Source: JACCTU01 sp963700495 (GTDB lineage: Bacteria; Actinomycetota; Thermoleophilia; Gaiellales; Gaiellaceae). From it: a stretch of 64,000 bases of DNA. A program made the translations under genes and the position numbers. The notes under the pieces were generated by a model. That model did no database searches, had not been told where the DNA came from, and saw only the letters and a program-made list of their open reading frames with translations. This document shows, one piece after another, positions 51,925 through 61,022 of this stretch; within the stretch, counting starts at the first letter, position 1, and every line of letters begins with the position of its first letter. The DNA lies in assembly GCA_963700495.1 (NCBI GenBank), contig CAVOXT010000004.1, forward strand, positions 124,001 through 188,000, given 5' to 3'.

Positions 51925-52880
51925 GCCCGGTACCCGCGCAAAAGCGCCTCGCCGGTCGCCCGCCAGGTGAACCGGCGCGCGTGCTCGAGCCCCTTCGGCA
52001 CCAGCTCGGCACGGCGCTCCCGGGCCTCGTCGATCCCGCGCGCGATCCCGTCGGGGTCCTCCGGGTCGACGCGAACGGCCGCGTCGCCGGCGGCCTCGTC
52101 GAGCGAGGGGTGGTTCGAGCAGACGACCGGCGTGCCGCAGGCCATCGCCTCGACGACGGGCATGCCGAACCCTTCGAAGCGCGACGGGAAGACGAACGCG
52201 GCGGCTCCGCGGTAGAGAAGCGGCAGCCGGTCGTCCGGGACGTAACCCGCGACGCGCACGTCGAGTGAGTCGAGCACGTCGAGATTCTTCCGCGGCTCGC
52301 GCGTGCCGATCGCAAGCACGTACTCGCCCTCCTCGCGCTCGCCCTCGGGCGTGAAGCGCGCGTCGACGCCCGGATAGGCGACGCGCGCGTCCACGCCGAG
52401 CCGCTCGCGCACGTCCCCGGCCGTGTACTCCGAGATCGCGAAGACTGCGTCGGCGCGCTTCGCCTCGCGGTAGCTCCGCCCGTGCAGCCGGCGCGTGCGC
52501 GCGTGCGACCAACCGGGAAAGTGAAGCGGAGCGAGGTCGTAGACCGTGAGAGCGCGGACACCCGCGCGCTGCGGGACGTGCAGCCAGTCGGAGAGGTGGA
52601 AGACGTCGAAGTCGCCCACGATCCGCTCGAGCCGGGGACGTCGCAGCGCCGACCACGCCTCGCGCCAGCCGTACGCAACCGGCAGCGTGCGGATGTCGCG
52701 CTCGATCGGGACGCCGTTTAGCGACGCGGCGATGTTCTCGGCACCCCGCGAGCTCGCAGGCGCAAACGCGACGACGTCGTCCGCGCCGGCCTCGATCAGC
52801 CCGCCGAGCATCCCGCGGATGTAGTTGCCGATCCCGGTGCGCGGGTGCGAGAGCGGCGAGACGTCGACGACGATTCTCAG
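51921..52880 (-). CDS. Family 4 glycosyltransferase, probable CTG start
   Basis: 319 aa. N-terminus RIVVDVSPLSHPRTGIGNYIRGMLGGLIEAGADDVV; donor domain YVLAIGTREPRKNLDVLDSL, GYVPDDRLPLLYRGAAAFVFPSRFEGFGMPVVEAMACGTPVVCSNHPSLDEAAGDAAVRV. No ATG, GTG or TTG lies before RIVVDVSP; CTG 52880-52878 overlaps the upstream TGA (CTGA), just where neighbouring genes have GTGA. I therefore take CTG as the start. Confidence 0.93.
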   Translation of the reverse strand: MRIVVDVSPLSHPRTGIGNYIRGMLGGLIEAGADDVVAFAPASSRGAENIAASLNGVPIERDIRTLPVAYGWREAWSALRRPRLERIVGDFDVFHLSDWLHVPQRAGVRALTVYDLAPLHFPGWSHARTRRLHGRSYREAKRADAVFAISEYTAGDVRERLGVDARVAYPGVDARFTPEGEREEGEYVLAIGTREPRKNLDVLDSLDVRVAGYVPDDRLPLLYRGAAAFVFPSRFEGFGMPVVEAMACGTPVVCSNHPSLDEAAGDAAVRVDPEDPDGIARGIDEARERRAELVPKGLEHARRFTWRATGEALLRGYRA

Positions 52881-54931
52881 GGTCTGTAGCGGAACGTGTT
52901 GAAGTGGAGGCCGAGCCTGCGCAGGTCGCCGTGGCCCGGGACGACCGCCGGTGAGACCGTGAACGTGACCGTGCACACGCCGTTCTCGGGCCGCAGCGGA
53001 ACGGTGAAGTCGTGCTGTCGGCCGTCCGGCGGGACGCGGATCGAACGGCTGCCTGCGGTGACGGTCGAAGGCTCCTGGTAGAGGTTCGGGTCGCTCTGCA
53101 GGCCGACGGTCACCGCACCGCCGTTGCAGGAGAGCCTGCGATACGTGACTTCCGGCCCCGACCACGTGTCGTTCGGGTGCAGTCCTTCGACGATCGCCGT
53201 CTGGCGTAGCGGCCCGTCGAGCGCGTAGAGGTAGATGCCGCGCCGCGCGTCGGCGGCGACGACCTTCCCGGCGACCTCGGCCGACCCGTCGGTGAGCGCG
53301 AACCTCGTCCGCACCAGCTTGCCCTCAGGGTCGCGCAGAAGCCCCGTCCGCTGGTCGAGCGTCAGCTGCGTCGTCGGCAGGCCGCCGCTCATCGGCGTGC
53401 GCACCCAGTAGACCGGCCCGATGCTGCGGCTGAAGAACTCGTTCTGCCAGATCGAGAAGCGCGAGGTGTTCCCCGTCCAGAGCGCGGCGACCTCGCCTCG
53501 CCCGGCGACGGCGCGGTCGACCCAGTCGCGGTGCTGCTTGTTCATCCCCTCCGCGAGCGCCCCGAGCGCGGCGTACTCCATCCGCGCCGAGATCGGTCGC
53601 GCGACCGCGAGGAAGAACGCGAGCACCGCCAGCGGGAGCACGAGCCCGTAGCGGCGCGGGACGACGAGGAAGCCGATCGCCGCGGCGACGGCCAGCAAGA
53701 CCACGAGCGCCGCGAGGTCGTCGAGCGCGACCGTCCAGCGCTCGTGGATGCGCCAGAGCGGGAGCAGCATGAGCGTGTCGGACTGGCTCGGCACGCCGAT
53801 CAGCCGCTCGTAGGGGATCACTCCAGGGAGCGAGGCGGCGACAACGGCCCCAACCCCGGCGGCCAGCGCCGGTCGCGGCAGGCCCTGGTCGATCCACACG
53901 AGCAGGGCGATCAAAGCGAGCGGCGCGAGGTAGAAGAGGTTGCGCTCCTCGATCCGCGCGACGGACGGGAGCGACGCGAAGGCGGAGACCTCGAGCAGGA
54001 AGAACACGCTCAGCGAGGCGGTCGCCGCGAGGAACGGACGCAGCACGCGCGGCAGCCGCCGCCAGAGCGCGAAGAGCACGAGCAGCGCCGCGAACGGAAC
54101 GACTCCGACGTAGAGGTCGAGCTCCGCCACGTGGTAGAGGAGCCAGCGTCCGACCTCCGCGGGCTCGTAGCGGTAATCCCCGGTCACCGCGTACGCGCCG
54201 AGCAGGCCGAGCGGCGACTCTCCACGCACGAGCTGCGCTCCGACCGCGAGCAGCGCGGCGGCGCCGAGCGTCCCGTAGAGCACTCGGAACGAGCGCCACC
54301 TGCCGGCGAGGACCGGCGCGACGACGATCGCGGGGAAGAACGCGAGCGCCTGCGCCCTCGTCAGGTACGCGAACACGCAGAGGCCGAGCAGCAGCAGCTG
54401 CCGGCCGACCGTCGGCCGCTCGAGCGCGAGCACGAGCGCGAGCACGACGCAGAGGAAGAGCGGGTAGAAGACGTTCTCCGTCATCACCTCGCCCGTGTAG
54501 GCGAGCGAGGGCAGCGAGACCGAGAGCAACGCCGCCAGCAGCGACAGCCCGGTCGGGAGCACGCGCCGCGCGAGGAAGTACGCGGGCAGCGCGGCGAGCG
54601 ACATCACCACCGCGTTGATCGCCTTGACAGCGGCGTACGCCTGCGGCAACGAGTCGAAGATCGCGTATGCCGGCGCGAGCAGGAGCGGGTAGACGAACCC
54701 GTACGCGTTGGTCGGGACGCCCCGGATCGAGAAGCCGTCGCCCGCGGCGAGACCGCGTCCGAGCTCGGAGTAGATGAGCTCGTCGACCATGATCCACGGC
54801 GCCTCGACCCGCAGCGCGAAGACCAGCCGCACGACGGCCGACAGCGCGACGATGGCCGTCAGCCACGCCCAGACCGGGACCGCGCGGACGAGCGGGCGCG
54901 CTGCTGCGCGCGTCTCCGCCCTAACGGCCAA
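52877..54931 (-). CDS. Multi-span membrane glycosyltransferase (GT39-like)
   Basis: 684 aa. About twelve spans in residues 20-460. First loop: VEAPWIMVDELIYSELGRGLAAGDGFSIRGVPTNAYGFVYPLLLAPAYAIFD with the acidic Asp-Glu typical of GT-C enzymes. C-terminal external part about 200 residues (LSCNGGAVTVGLQSDPNLYQEP..., RPENGVCTVTFTVSPAVVPGHGDLRRLGLHFNTFRYRP). It is analogous in design to the protein at 45042-47264. TTG 54931 lies just inside the end of the upstream gene (11-base overlap). Confidence 0.88.
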   Translation of the reverse strand: MAVRAETRAAARPLVRAVPVWAWLTAIVALSAVVRLVFALRVEAPWIMVDELIYSELGRGLAAGDGFSIRGVPTNAYGFVYPLLLAPAYAIFDSLPQAYAAVKAINAVVMSLAALPAYFLARRVLPTGLSLLAALLSVSLPSLAYTGEVMTENVFYPLFLCVVLALVLALERPTVGRQLLLLGLCVFAYLTRAQALAFFPAIVVAPVLAGRWRSFRVLYGTLGAAALLAVGAQLVRGESPLGLLGAYAVTGDYRYEPAEVGRWLLYHVAELDLYVGVVPFAALLVLFALWRRLPRVLRPFLAATASLSVFFLLEVSAFASLPSVARIEERNLFYLAPLALIALLVWIDQGLPRPALAAGVGAVVAASLPGVIPYERLIGVPSQSDTLMLLPLWRIHERWTVALDDLAALVVLLAVAAAIGFLVVPRRYGLVLPLAVLAFFLAVARPISARMEYAALGALAEGMNKQHRDWVDRAVAGRGEVAALWTGNTSRFSIWQNEFFSRSIGPVYWVRTPMSGGLPTTQLTLDQRTGLLRDPEGKLVRTRFALTDGSAEVAGKVVAADARRGIYLYALDGPLRQTAIVEGLHPNDTWSGPEVTYRRLSCNGGAVTVGLQSDPNLYQEPSTVTAGSRSIRVPPDGRQHDFTVPLRPENGVCTVTFTVSPAVVPGHGDLRRLGLHFNTFRYRP

Positions 54932-56150
54932 GGCCGACCTCGCGGAGCGCGGCTCCGAGCCGGTCGGAATCGTCGAGGCCGACCTCGGACGCGCCGCGCG
55001 CCACGTCGCGCAGCAGCTGCTCGCGCACCGCCGGTCCGCCGGCGGCCTCCTCGAGCGCAGCGACGTAGAGGTCGGCGACTCGGCCGAGCTCGTGCTCTCG
55101 CGACGCGTACTCGCGCGCGGCGGCGCTCATCGCAGCGCGTCGGCCGGGATCGTCCGCGAGCAGAAACAGCGCGGCGGCCAGCGACTCGACCTCGCGCTCG
55201 TCCGGCGCAACCTTGAGCACGACGTCGTCGGGCAGCTCGCGGAATGCGTCGACGTCGCTGACGACGAGCGGCTTCGCGAGCGAGAGCACGCGGATCGCGC
55301 CCGCCGACGTCTCCCCCATCGTCGGCCACCGGAGCGAGACCGCGACGTCGCAGGCCGCGAGCAGGGACCAGAAGCGCGCCTCGTCCACGTACCCGTGCCG
55401 TTCGACCGCGTCCTGGAGGCCGAGTGACGCGATTCGGCTGTCGAGCTCGAGTCCGGCCGCCTCCGGGCCGACGAGCAGGAGACGGGCCCGCGGGTGACGC
55501 AGCCGCAGCGCGGCGAAGGCCTCGAGCAGCTGCGGGATCCGCTTGTTCGCGTTCAGGAAGCCGAAGCTGCCGACGACCGGTTCGCCCTCGATCTGCGCCG
55601 GCTCGGCGGCGGGTGCCGGCCAGACCGGCATCGGGATGCGCCACACCGGCCCGTCGAATCCCGTCGCGAGCACGCGCCCGCGCACGTGCTCGGAGTGGAC
55701 GATCAGGCCGTGCCCGCGCGCGAGGTCGAGGATCTCGCCCGCGAGCGGGAAGTCAGCCGGCCTGGTCGACCAGAGCGGCGGGACGCACCCGTCGACGACG
55801 CCGAGCGCGAGCAGCCGGCCGGGCAGGCCGGCCTCGCGCTCCATCGCGGTCAGGTAGCCGGCGACGTCCTTGCGCGCGAGCGTCAGCCCTGCGACGAGGT
55901 GGTGCAGCACGAAGTCGTGGAGGACGACGACGCCGGGTGTCCGGCGGAGCGCGTCGACGATCCAGCCGTGGACGTCAGGGTTGTTGCCCACGTGGTAAAC
56001 ACAGAGGTCGACCCCTCGCGGCGGCTTCGTCTTCCCGCGCTCGGCCACGACGACGTCGACGCGCTCGCGAAGAGCAGGCAGGAGCAGGGCGCTGTAGTCG
56101 GCGATGCCCGAGCGTTCGGGCGGCAACGGCGAGAAGTACGCGACCTTCAC
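54921..56150 (-). CDS. Family 4 glycosyltransferase
   Basis: 409 aa. N-terminus KVAYFSPLPPERSGIADYSALLLPAL, a typical start in this group; middle VVVLHDFVLHHLVAGLTLARKDV; donor domain VVGSFGFLNANKRIPQLLEAFAALRLRHPRARLLLVG, HGYVDEARFWSLLAACDVAVSLRWPTMGETSAGAIRVLSLAKPLVVSDVDAF. The E-x7-E is replaced by ETSAGAIRVLSL. GTG 56150 overlaps the previous stop by 4 bases. Confidence 0.93.
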   Translation of the reverse strand: MKVAYFSPLPPERSGIADYSALLLPALRERVDVVVAERGKTKPPRGVDLCVYHVGNNPDVHGWIVDALRRTPGVVVLHDFVLHHLVAGLTLARKDVAGYLTAMEREAGLPGRLLALGVVDGCVPPLWSTRPADFPLAGEILDLARGHGLIVHSEHVRGRVLATGFDGPVWRIPMPVWPAPAAEPAQIEGEPVVGSFGFLNANKRIPQLLEAFAALRLRHPRARLLLVGPEAAGLELDSRIASLGLQDAVERHGYVDEARFWSLLAACDVAVSLRWPTMGETSAGAIRVLSLAKPLVVSDVDAFRELPDDVVLKVAPDEREVESLAAALFLLADDPGRRAAMSAAAREYASREHELGRVADLYVAALEEAAGGPAVREQLLRDVARGASEVGLDDSDRLGAALREVGLGR

Positions 56151-57172
56151 GAGAGCAGGCGGTCGATCGCGTGGTCCCACGTCACCCCTTCGGCGACTGC
56201 CTTGCCGGCGCTGCCCCAGGCCTCGCGGTCCTCGGGATGCTCGCGCAGGTGGCGGAGCGCCGCTGCCAGAGCGGGTGCGCGCGGCTCCGTCACGAGTCCC
56301 GTCTCGCGGTCGCTGACGACGTCGAGCGGCCCGCCCGCGTCGGTCGTCGTCACGACGGGCTTCCCCGACAGGAACGCCTCGTACGGGACCATCCCGTAGT
56401 CCTCGTCGAGCGGGGCGTAGTAGACGGCGCCGCAGCGGGCGTAGAGGTCCGCGAGCTCGTCCGCGTCCACGCGGCCGAGGAACTCGACGCGTCCGTTCAG
56501 CCCGCGGTCCTTCGCCACGAGCTCGAGCCGCTCGCGGTCGGGTCCGGCGCCCGCGATCACGACCCGAAGCGACGGGTCTTCCGCAGCCGCGTCGAGCAGC
56601 AGGTCGACGCGCTTCGCGAGGTCGAGCCTTCCGACCGAGAGCACGAAGTCGCCGAACTCCTCGAAGCGGTAGTCGAGCTCCTGCGGCGGCGGGAGGACGA
56701 CCTCCGCGTCGAGCCCGAGCGACGCCTGCAGCCGCTCGGCGACGTTGCGGGAGATCGCGAAGCGCTTCTCGGCCTCGCCGAGCGTCCGCCGGTCGAGCTC
56801 GTGAATCTGCCGGCGCGTCGCGCGATCGATCGCGCTCTCGCCGAACTCGGCGAGCTCGGTTCGGTCGAGGTCGTAGGCCTGGCGGAACTGGTGCACGAGC
56901 CAGACGCGCTTGCGCGGGTGGCGAACGACGTAGCTCGGGAACTTCGTCGCGATCAGCAGGTCGACCTTGCGGCCCTCGACCTCCTCGAGGTCGAGCATCC
57001 GCCAGACGAACGCGCTCTCGAGCACCCGTTCGCGCGGATACCACTTGAACGGGACCGTGACGAGCGCCGCCTGGTGGCCGCGCTCGTTCAGCTCCTCGGT
57101 CAGGCGCTCCGCGAGCACTTCGGCGCCCCCGTGCGCAAAGGGCACCTGCGGATGGGTCACGACGATCCTCAT
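56147..57172 (-). CDS. Family 4 glycosyltransferase
   Basis: 341 aa. N-terminus RIVVTHPQVPFAHGGAEVLAERLTEELNERGHQAALVTVP; HQFRQAYDLDRTELAEFGES; donor domain DFVLSVGRLDLAKRVDLLLDAA, FLGRVDADELADLYARCGAVYYAPLDEDYGMVPYEAFLSGKPVVTTTDAGGPLDVV. Resembles mannosyl/glucosyltransferases of surface glycan loci. ATG overlaps the methyltransferase stop (ATGA). Confidence 0.95.
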   Translation of the reverse strand: MRIVVTHPQVPFAHGGAEVLAERLTEELNERGHQAALVTVPFKWYPRERVLESAFVWRMLDLEEVEGRKVDLLIATKFPSYVVRHPRKRVWLVHQFRQAYDLDRTELAEFGESAIDRATRRQIHELDRRTLGEAEKRFAISRNVAERLQASLGLDAEVVLPPPQELDYRFEEFGDFVLSVGRLDLAKRVDLLLDAAAEDPSLRVVIAGAGPDRERLELVAKDRGLNGRVEFLGRVDADELADLYARCGAVYYAPLDEDYGMVPYEAFLSGKPVVTTTDAGGPLDVVSDRETGLVTEPRAPALAAALRHLREHPEDREAWGSAGKAVAEGVTWDHAIDRLLS

Positions 57173-58206
57173 CTGCGCGCGTGGATCGCGTAGTCGAGCG
57201 GCGCGAACAGGATGTCCGCCACCTGCCCGGTCGCGTCGCCGCGGTCGGGCTCGTGGAGAAAGCGCGTCTCGACGTCGCGGAAGCCGGCGTGGCGCACGAG
57301 CTGCGCGAGCGTCTCCGGGACGAGCGGCTGCGCGTGCGTCAGGTCGGCGAAGTAGTTGCGGAGCGCGAGGGGCGAGAGCGGGTTGATCGTCTCGACGATC
57401 AGGACGCCGCCGTCCCGGAGCTTCGCGTGGGCGAGCTCGAGGAAGCGGACGAGCACCGGCGGAGGCAGGTGCTCGACGACCTGCCCGGCGAAGATCGCGC
57501 CCGTGCTGCCGTCCGCCTGCGCCTCGAGGTGGGCTAGCAGGTCGGCCTGCTCGACGTCGAGGCCCTCGCCCTGCGCGAAGGCGACCATGTCCGAGTCCGC
57601 GTCGACCCCGCGTGCCTCCACGCCCGCGTCGCGCAGGAGCGCGACGAGCTCGCCCCGCCCGCAGCCGACGTCGAGCACGGGCGCGTGCTCGCGCAGCGCA
57701 TCGACGTAGTGGCGCTGCCGCTCGCGCACGAGCTCGGTCGGGCCTCGCATACGGCTCTCGAAAGCGAAGTAGTCGGGGAGCGCGGCCGCCGCCGCCTGTG
57801 CGGCGACCGTGGCCGGCGCGCCGCCGGGCCGTCGCTCGAGCCGCATGAGCCGCTCCTCGAGCTCGGCGACGAGCCGGCTGCGCGACTCGCGGTCGGCCGA
57901 GACGCGGTCGAGCTCCTCGAAGAGTGCGTCGATCAGCTTCAGCGTCGCGTCGTTGAAGCTCCGCTGCTGCTGGGCGAGCGGCTCGACGTACCAACGCATC
58001 CCCTTCCGGAGCAGCCGCTTGAAGTAGCGGGCGGGCGCCGAGCCGTGCGGTGGGCGCTCCGCCGTCACGGCCCAGAACTGCTCGGCCGCCGACCGTGCGC
58101 GGGCACGCATGCTCAGCGAGGCGCCGTTGCCGCCCCACCGAACCTCGTCTCGCAAGCGCTCGAGCAGCGCCTGCACGTCGATCTGCTCCGTGGCAGGAGC
58201 GGGCAT
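57169..58206 (-). CDS. SAM-dependent methyltransferase (class I), polysaccharide-linked
   Basis: 345 aa. Residues 1-160 are a helical N-terminal region with a coiled-coil-like stretch (FNDATLKLIDALFEELDRVSADRESRSRLVAELEERLMRLE). The core has VLDVGCGRGELVALLRDAGVEARGVDADSDMVAFAQGEGLDVEQAD, IFAGQVVEHLPPPVLVRFLELAHAKLRDGGVLIVETINP. This layout is seen in chain-terminating methyltransferases that end O-antigen chains, where a coiled coil sets chain length; here that is a hypothesis. First gene of the coupled chain 58206-49206. Confidence 0.9.
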   Translation of the reverse strand: MPAPATEQIDVQALLERLRDEVRWGGNGASLSMRARARSAAEQFWAVTAERPPHGSAPARYFKRLLRKGMRWYVEPLAQQQRSFNDATLKLIDALFEELDRVSADRESRSRLVAELEERLMRLERRPGGAPATVAAQAAAAALPDYFAFESRMRGPTELVRERQRHYVDALREHAPVLDVGCGRGELVALLRDAGVEARGVDADSDMVAFAQGEGLDVEQADLLAHLEAQADGSTGAIFAGQVVEHLPPPVLVRFLELAHAKLRDGGVLIVETINPLSPLALRNYFADLTHAQPLVPETLAQLVRHAGFRDVETRFLHEPDRGDATGQVADILFAPLDYAIHARR

Positions 58207-58260
58207 TTCGAAGATTGTAAAGAGGGGTGGTTACGGCGCTGTAAGAACGAAGATGCGCAG

Positions 58261-59310
58261 ATGGTCGGGATCTCGCTCCTCACGCTCGTCCCCGGGATCG
58301 TCGGCGGGTCCGAGACGTACGCCCGCGAGCTCTGCCGTGGACTGGCCCGGGTCGGCGGGCTCGAGTACCGCGTCTTCCTGCCGAAGCTCGCGCCGGACGC
58401 CGCCGATGGGCTGCCGGGCCAGGTAGTGGAGCGCTACCCGGCGAGCAGGAAGACCGCCGGCCGGATGCGCGCGATGGCCGGCGGGATCCTCCACGGCGGG
58501 CCCCTTCGCCGCGAGCTCGGGCTCGACTCGCTCGAGGCGATCCACTTTCCGCTCAGCGTGATGATCCCGCTCGTCTCCGCCCCGCCCGCCGCGACGACGA
58601 TCCTCGACCTCCAGCACGAGTTTCTCCCCGAGAACTTCCCGCGCTGGGAGCTCGCGTACCGCCGCTACCTCTACGAGGCGAGCGCGCGGCGCTCGCGAAT
58701 CGTGATCGCGATCTCCGAGCACGCGCGCGAGACGCTGATCGACCGGCTTTCGCTCGAGCCCGAGCGCGTGCGCACGATCCACCTGGGCGTCGACCTCGAA
58801 CGGTTCTCGCCGGCCGATGTCCAGCGCGAGCCGTTCCTCGTCTACCCCGCGAACCGCTGGCCGCACAAGAACCACGAGAAGCTGTTCGACGCGTTCGCGC
58901 TGCTGCGGCGGGAGCGTCCGGAGCTGCGGCTCGTGCTGACGGGCAGAGGGCACGAGCAGGTGCCCGAGGGCGTCGAGTCGCTCGGGCACGTGTCGCAGGA
59001 CGTGCTCGCCGACCTCTACCGGCGCGCCGAGGCACTCGTGTTCCCGAGCCTCTACGAGGGCTTCGGCCAGCCGCCGCTCGAGGCGCTCGCCTGCGCGTGT
59101 CCCGTCGCGTGCTCCGACCTGCCGCCGCTACGGGAGGTCTGCGGCGACGCGGCGGTCTACTTCGACCCGAACGACGCCGAGTCGATCGCCGCGGCGACGC
59201 TCGAGACGATCGACCGCGGCGGCGCGGCAGGCCCCCGGCGCGCAGCGATGTTCACGTGGGACGCGACCGCGCGCAAGCACGACGCGGTCTACCTCGAGCT
59301 CGCCCGCTGA
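58261..59310 (+). CDS. Family 4 glycosyltransferase
   Basis: 349 aa from ATG 58261. N-terminus VGISLLTLVPGIVGGSETYARELCRGLARVG; middle TTILDLQHEFLPENFPRWELAYRRYLYEASARRSRIVIAISEHARETLI; donor domain FLVYPANRWPHKNHEKLFDAFALLRRERPELRLVLTGRGHE and RAEALVFPSLYEGFGQPPLEALACACPVACSDLPPLREVCGDAAVYFDP with E-x7-E. Runs opposite to the main chain; its end overlaps gmd by 22 bases. Confidence 0.95.
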   Translation: MVGISLLTLVPGIVGGSETYARELCRGLARVGGLEYRVFLPKLAPDAADGLPGQVVERYPASRKTAGRMRAMAGGILHGGPLRRELGLDSLEAIHFPLSVMIPLVSAPPAATTILDLQHEFLPENFPRWELAYRRYLYEASARRSRIVIAISEHARETLIDRLSLEPERVRTIHLGVDLERFSPADVQREPFLVYPANRWPHKNHEKLFDAFALLRRERPELRLVLTGRGHEQVPEGVESLGHVSQDVLADLYRRAEALVFPSLYEGFGQPPLEALACACPVACSDLPPLREVCGDAAVYFDPNDAESIAAATLETIDRGGAAGPRRAAMFTWDATARKHDAVYLELAR

Positions 59311-60276
59311 GGCTCGCCCCTCAGCCGCTCGAGCTCGGCGTCGACGAGGTGCTGGACCAGCTCCTCGAAGGTCACGGTCGGCTCCCAGCCCAGTTCCGCC
59401 TTGCGCCTTCGACGGGTCGCCGACGAGGTTGTGCAGCTCCGCCTTCCCGCGGACGAGCGACTCGTCGATGTGCACGAACTGCTGCCAGTCGAGACCGACG
59501 TGCCCGAACGCAGCCTCGACGAGGTCGCGGACCGAGTGCGTGACGCCCGTGGCGACGACGTACTCGTCGCCCTCGTCCTGCTGCACGATCAGCCACATCG
59601 CGCGCACGTAGTCGACTGCGTAGCCCCAGTCGCGGCGCGCGTCGAGGTCGCCGAGCCAGAGCTCGCCCTCGAGGCCGAGCGAGATCGCGGCGGCAGCGTG
59701 CGCGACCTTGCGCGGCACGAACTCGAGCGCGCGGCGGGGCGATTCGTGGTTGTAGAGGATCCCGGCCGACGTGTGCAGCCCGTAGCGCCGCCGGTACGAG
59801 CGGGCGATGAAGTGCGCGTACGCCTTCGCGACGCCGTACGGCGTCAGCGGCGAGAGCGGCGTCTGCTCCGTCTGCGGCGACTCGAGCGGCTCGCCGAAGA
59901 TCTCGCTCGAGGAGGCCTGGTAGAAGCGGATCGCGGGGTCGACCTCGCGGATCGCCTCGAGCAGCGCGGTCACGCCGACCGCGGCGAGCTCGGCGGTGAG
60001 CACCGGCTGCTCCCACGAAGCCGGCACGAACGAGACGGACGCGAGGTTGTAGACCTCGTGCGGCTGCGCGTGGCGAAGCGCGCGAACGAGCGCGAGCTGG
60101 TCGCTCAGATCGGTCTCGACGAGGTCGATCCGCTCCCGGATAGCCGTCAGGTTGGGATAGCTCGCGCCGGTGCGGCGAACGATCCCGAAGACCTCGTAGC
60201 CCCGGTCGAGCAGGAGCTCGGCCAGGAGCGAGCCGTCCTGGCCGCCGATGCCGGTGATCAGGGCGCGGGTTCGCAT
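59289..60276 (-). CDS. gmd: GDP-mannose 4,6-dehydratase (one frameshift)
   Basis: Makes GDP-4-keto-6-deoxymannose, precursor of GDP-fucose, -rhamnose or -perosamine. About 329 codons. NADP loop RALITGIGGQDGSLLAELL; FGIVRRTGASYPNLTAI; YNLASVSFVPASWEQPVLTAELAAVG; catalytic QASSSEIFGEP and TPYGVAKAYAHFIARSYRRRYGL (YxxxK); GILYNHESPRRALEFVPRKV; WLGDLDARRDWGYAVDYVRAMWLIVQ; HNLVGDPSKA. The tail ELGWEPTVTFEELVQHLVDAEL is in another phase (break near 59400). ATG 60276. Confidence 0.95.
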
Positions 60277-60296
60277 CGGCGGCGATGATAGGTGCC

Positions 60297-61022
60297 GTGG
60301 GGACGCTGACGGATCGAGCTCCGCCGCGAGCCGCCGGGGCTGCACGCGGGCGGGGAAGAGTACTGGGGGCTCGCTTGGGACGCGCTCGAGTGGCTCGAGC
60401 GGGAGGTGCACGCTGGGATGGCGACGCTCGAGACCGGCTCGGGGGCCTCGACGCTCGTCCTCGCGGCGGCCGGGGCGTCGCACGAGGCCGTCACGCCGTC
60501 CGCCGACGAGGAGGCGCGCTTCCGCGCCGAGTGCGAGCGGCGCGGGATCGACGGCTCCCGCGTCTCGTTTCGGATCGGCCTCTCACACGAGGTGCTCCCC
60601 GAGCTCGAGCCGCGACCCCTCGACCTCGTGCTCGTCGACGGTGCCCACGGCTTCCCCTACCCGATCCTCGACTGGTGGCTCGTCGCCCCCCGCGTCAAGG
60701 TCGGGGGGCGGGTGCTGCTCGACGACGCGTACATGCCGCCGGTGCGGGCGGTCGTCGACGCGCTGCGCGCCCAGCCGCAGTGGGAGGTCGAGGAGCGCGG
60801 CGAGCTTTCGCACGGCGGTCGTGCGCAAGGTCGCCGACGGCCTGCCGTCGTTCGACTGGGAGGGCGAGCGGATCGGCGGCGGGATGAGCTTCCGCTACCT
60901 GCCACCCGCGCGAGCGCGCCGTCGCCTCGGTGCGTCAACGCCTCTTCTCGACGCGACTCGGCCTCCGGGCGGTCGAGCTCGCGCGCCGGCGGACGGGGCT
61001 TCGCTACCGCAGGCGGGGCTGA
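60297..61022 (+). CDS. Class I SAM-dependent methyltransferase (frameshifted)
   Basis: About 242 codons from GTG 60297. Pieces: EEYWGLAWDALEWLEREVHAGMATLETGSGASTLVLAAAGASHEAVTPSADEEARFRAECERRGID (SAM-binding loop ETGSGASTL), LDLVLVDGAHGFPYPILDWWLVAPRVKVGGRVLLDDAYMPPVRAVVDAL, VVRKVADGLPSFDWEGERIGGGMSF, ending RTGLRYRRRG. Breaks near 60340, 60815 and 60915. DGAHGFPYP suggests a Methyltransf_24-type enzyme. Overlaps the convergent monooxygenase by 19 bases. Confidence 0.82.

Noticed and set aside
53531..55216. Forward frame of 561 codons opposite two glycosyltransferases
   Set aside because: Composition of an antisense shadow; no recognisable fold.
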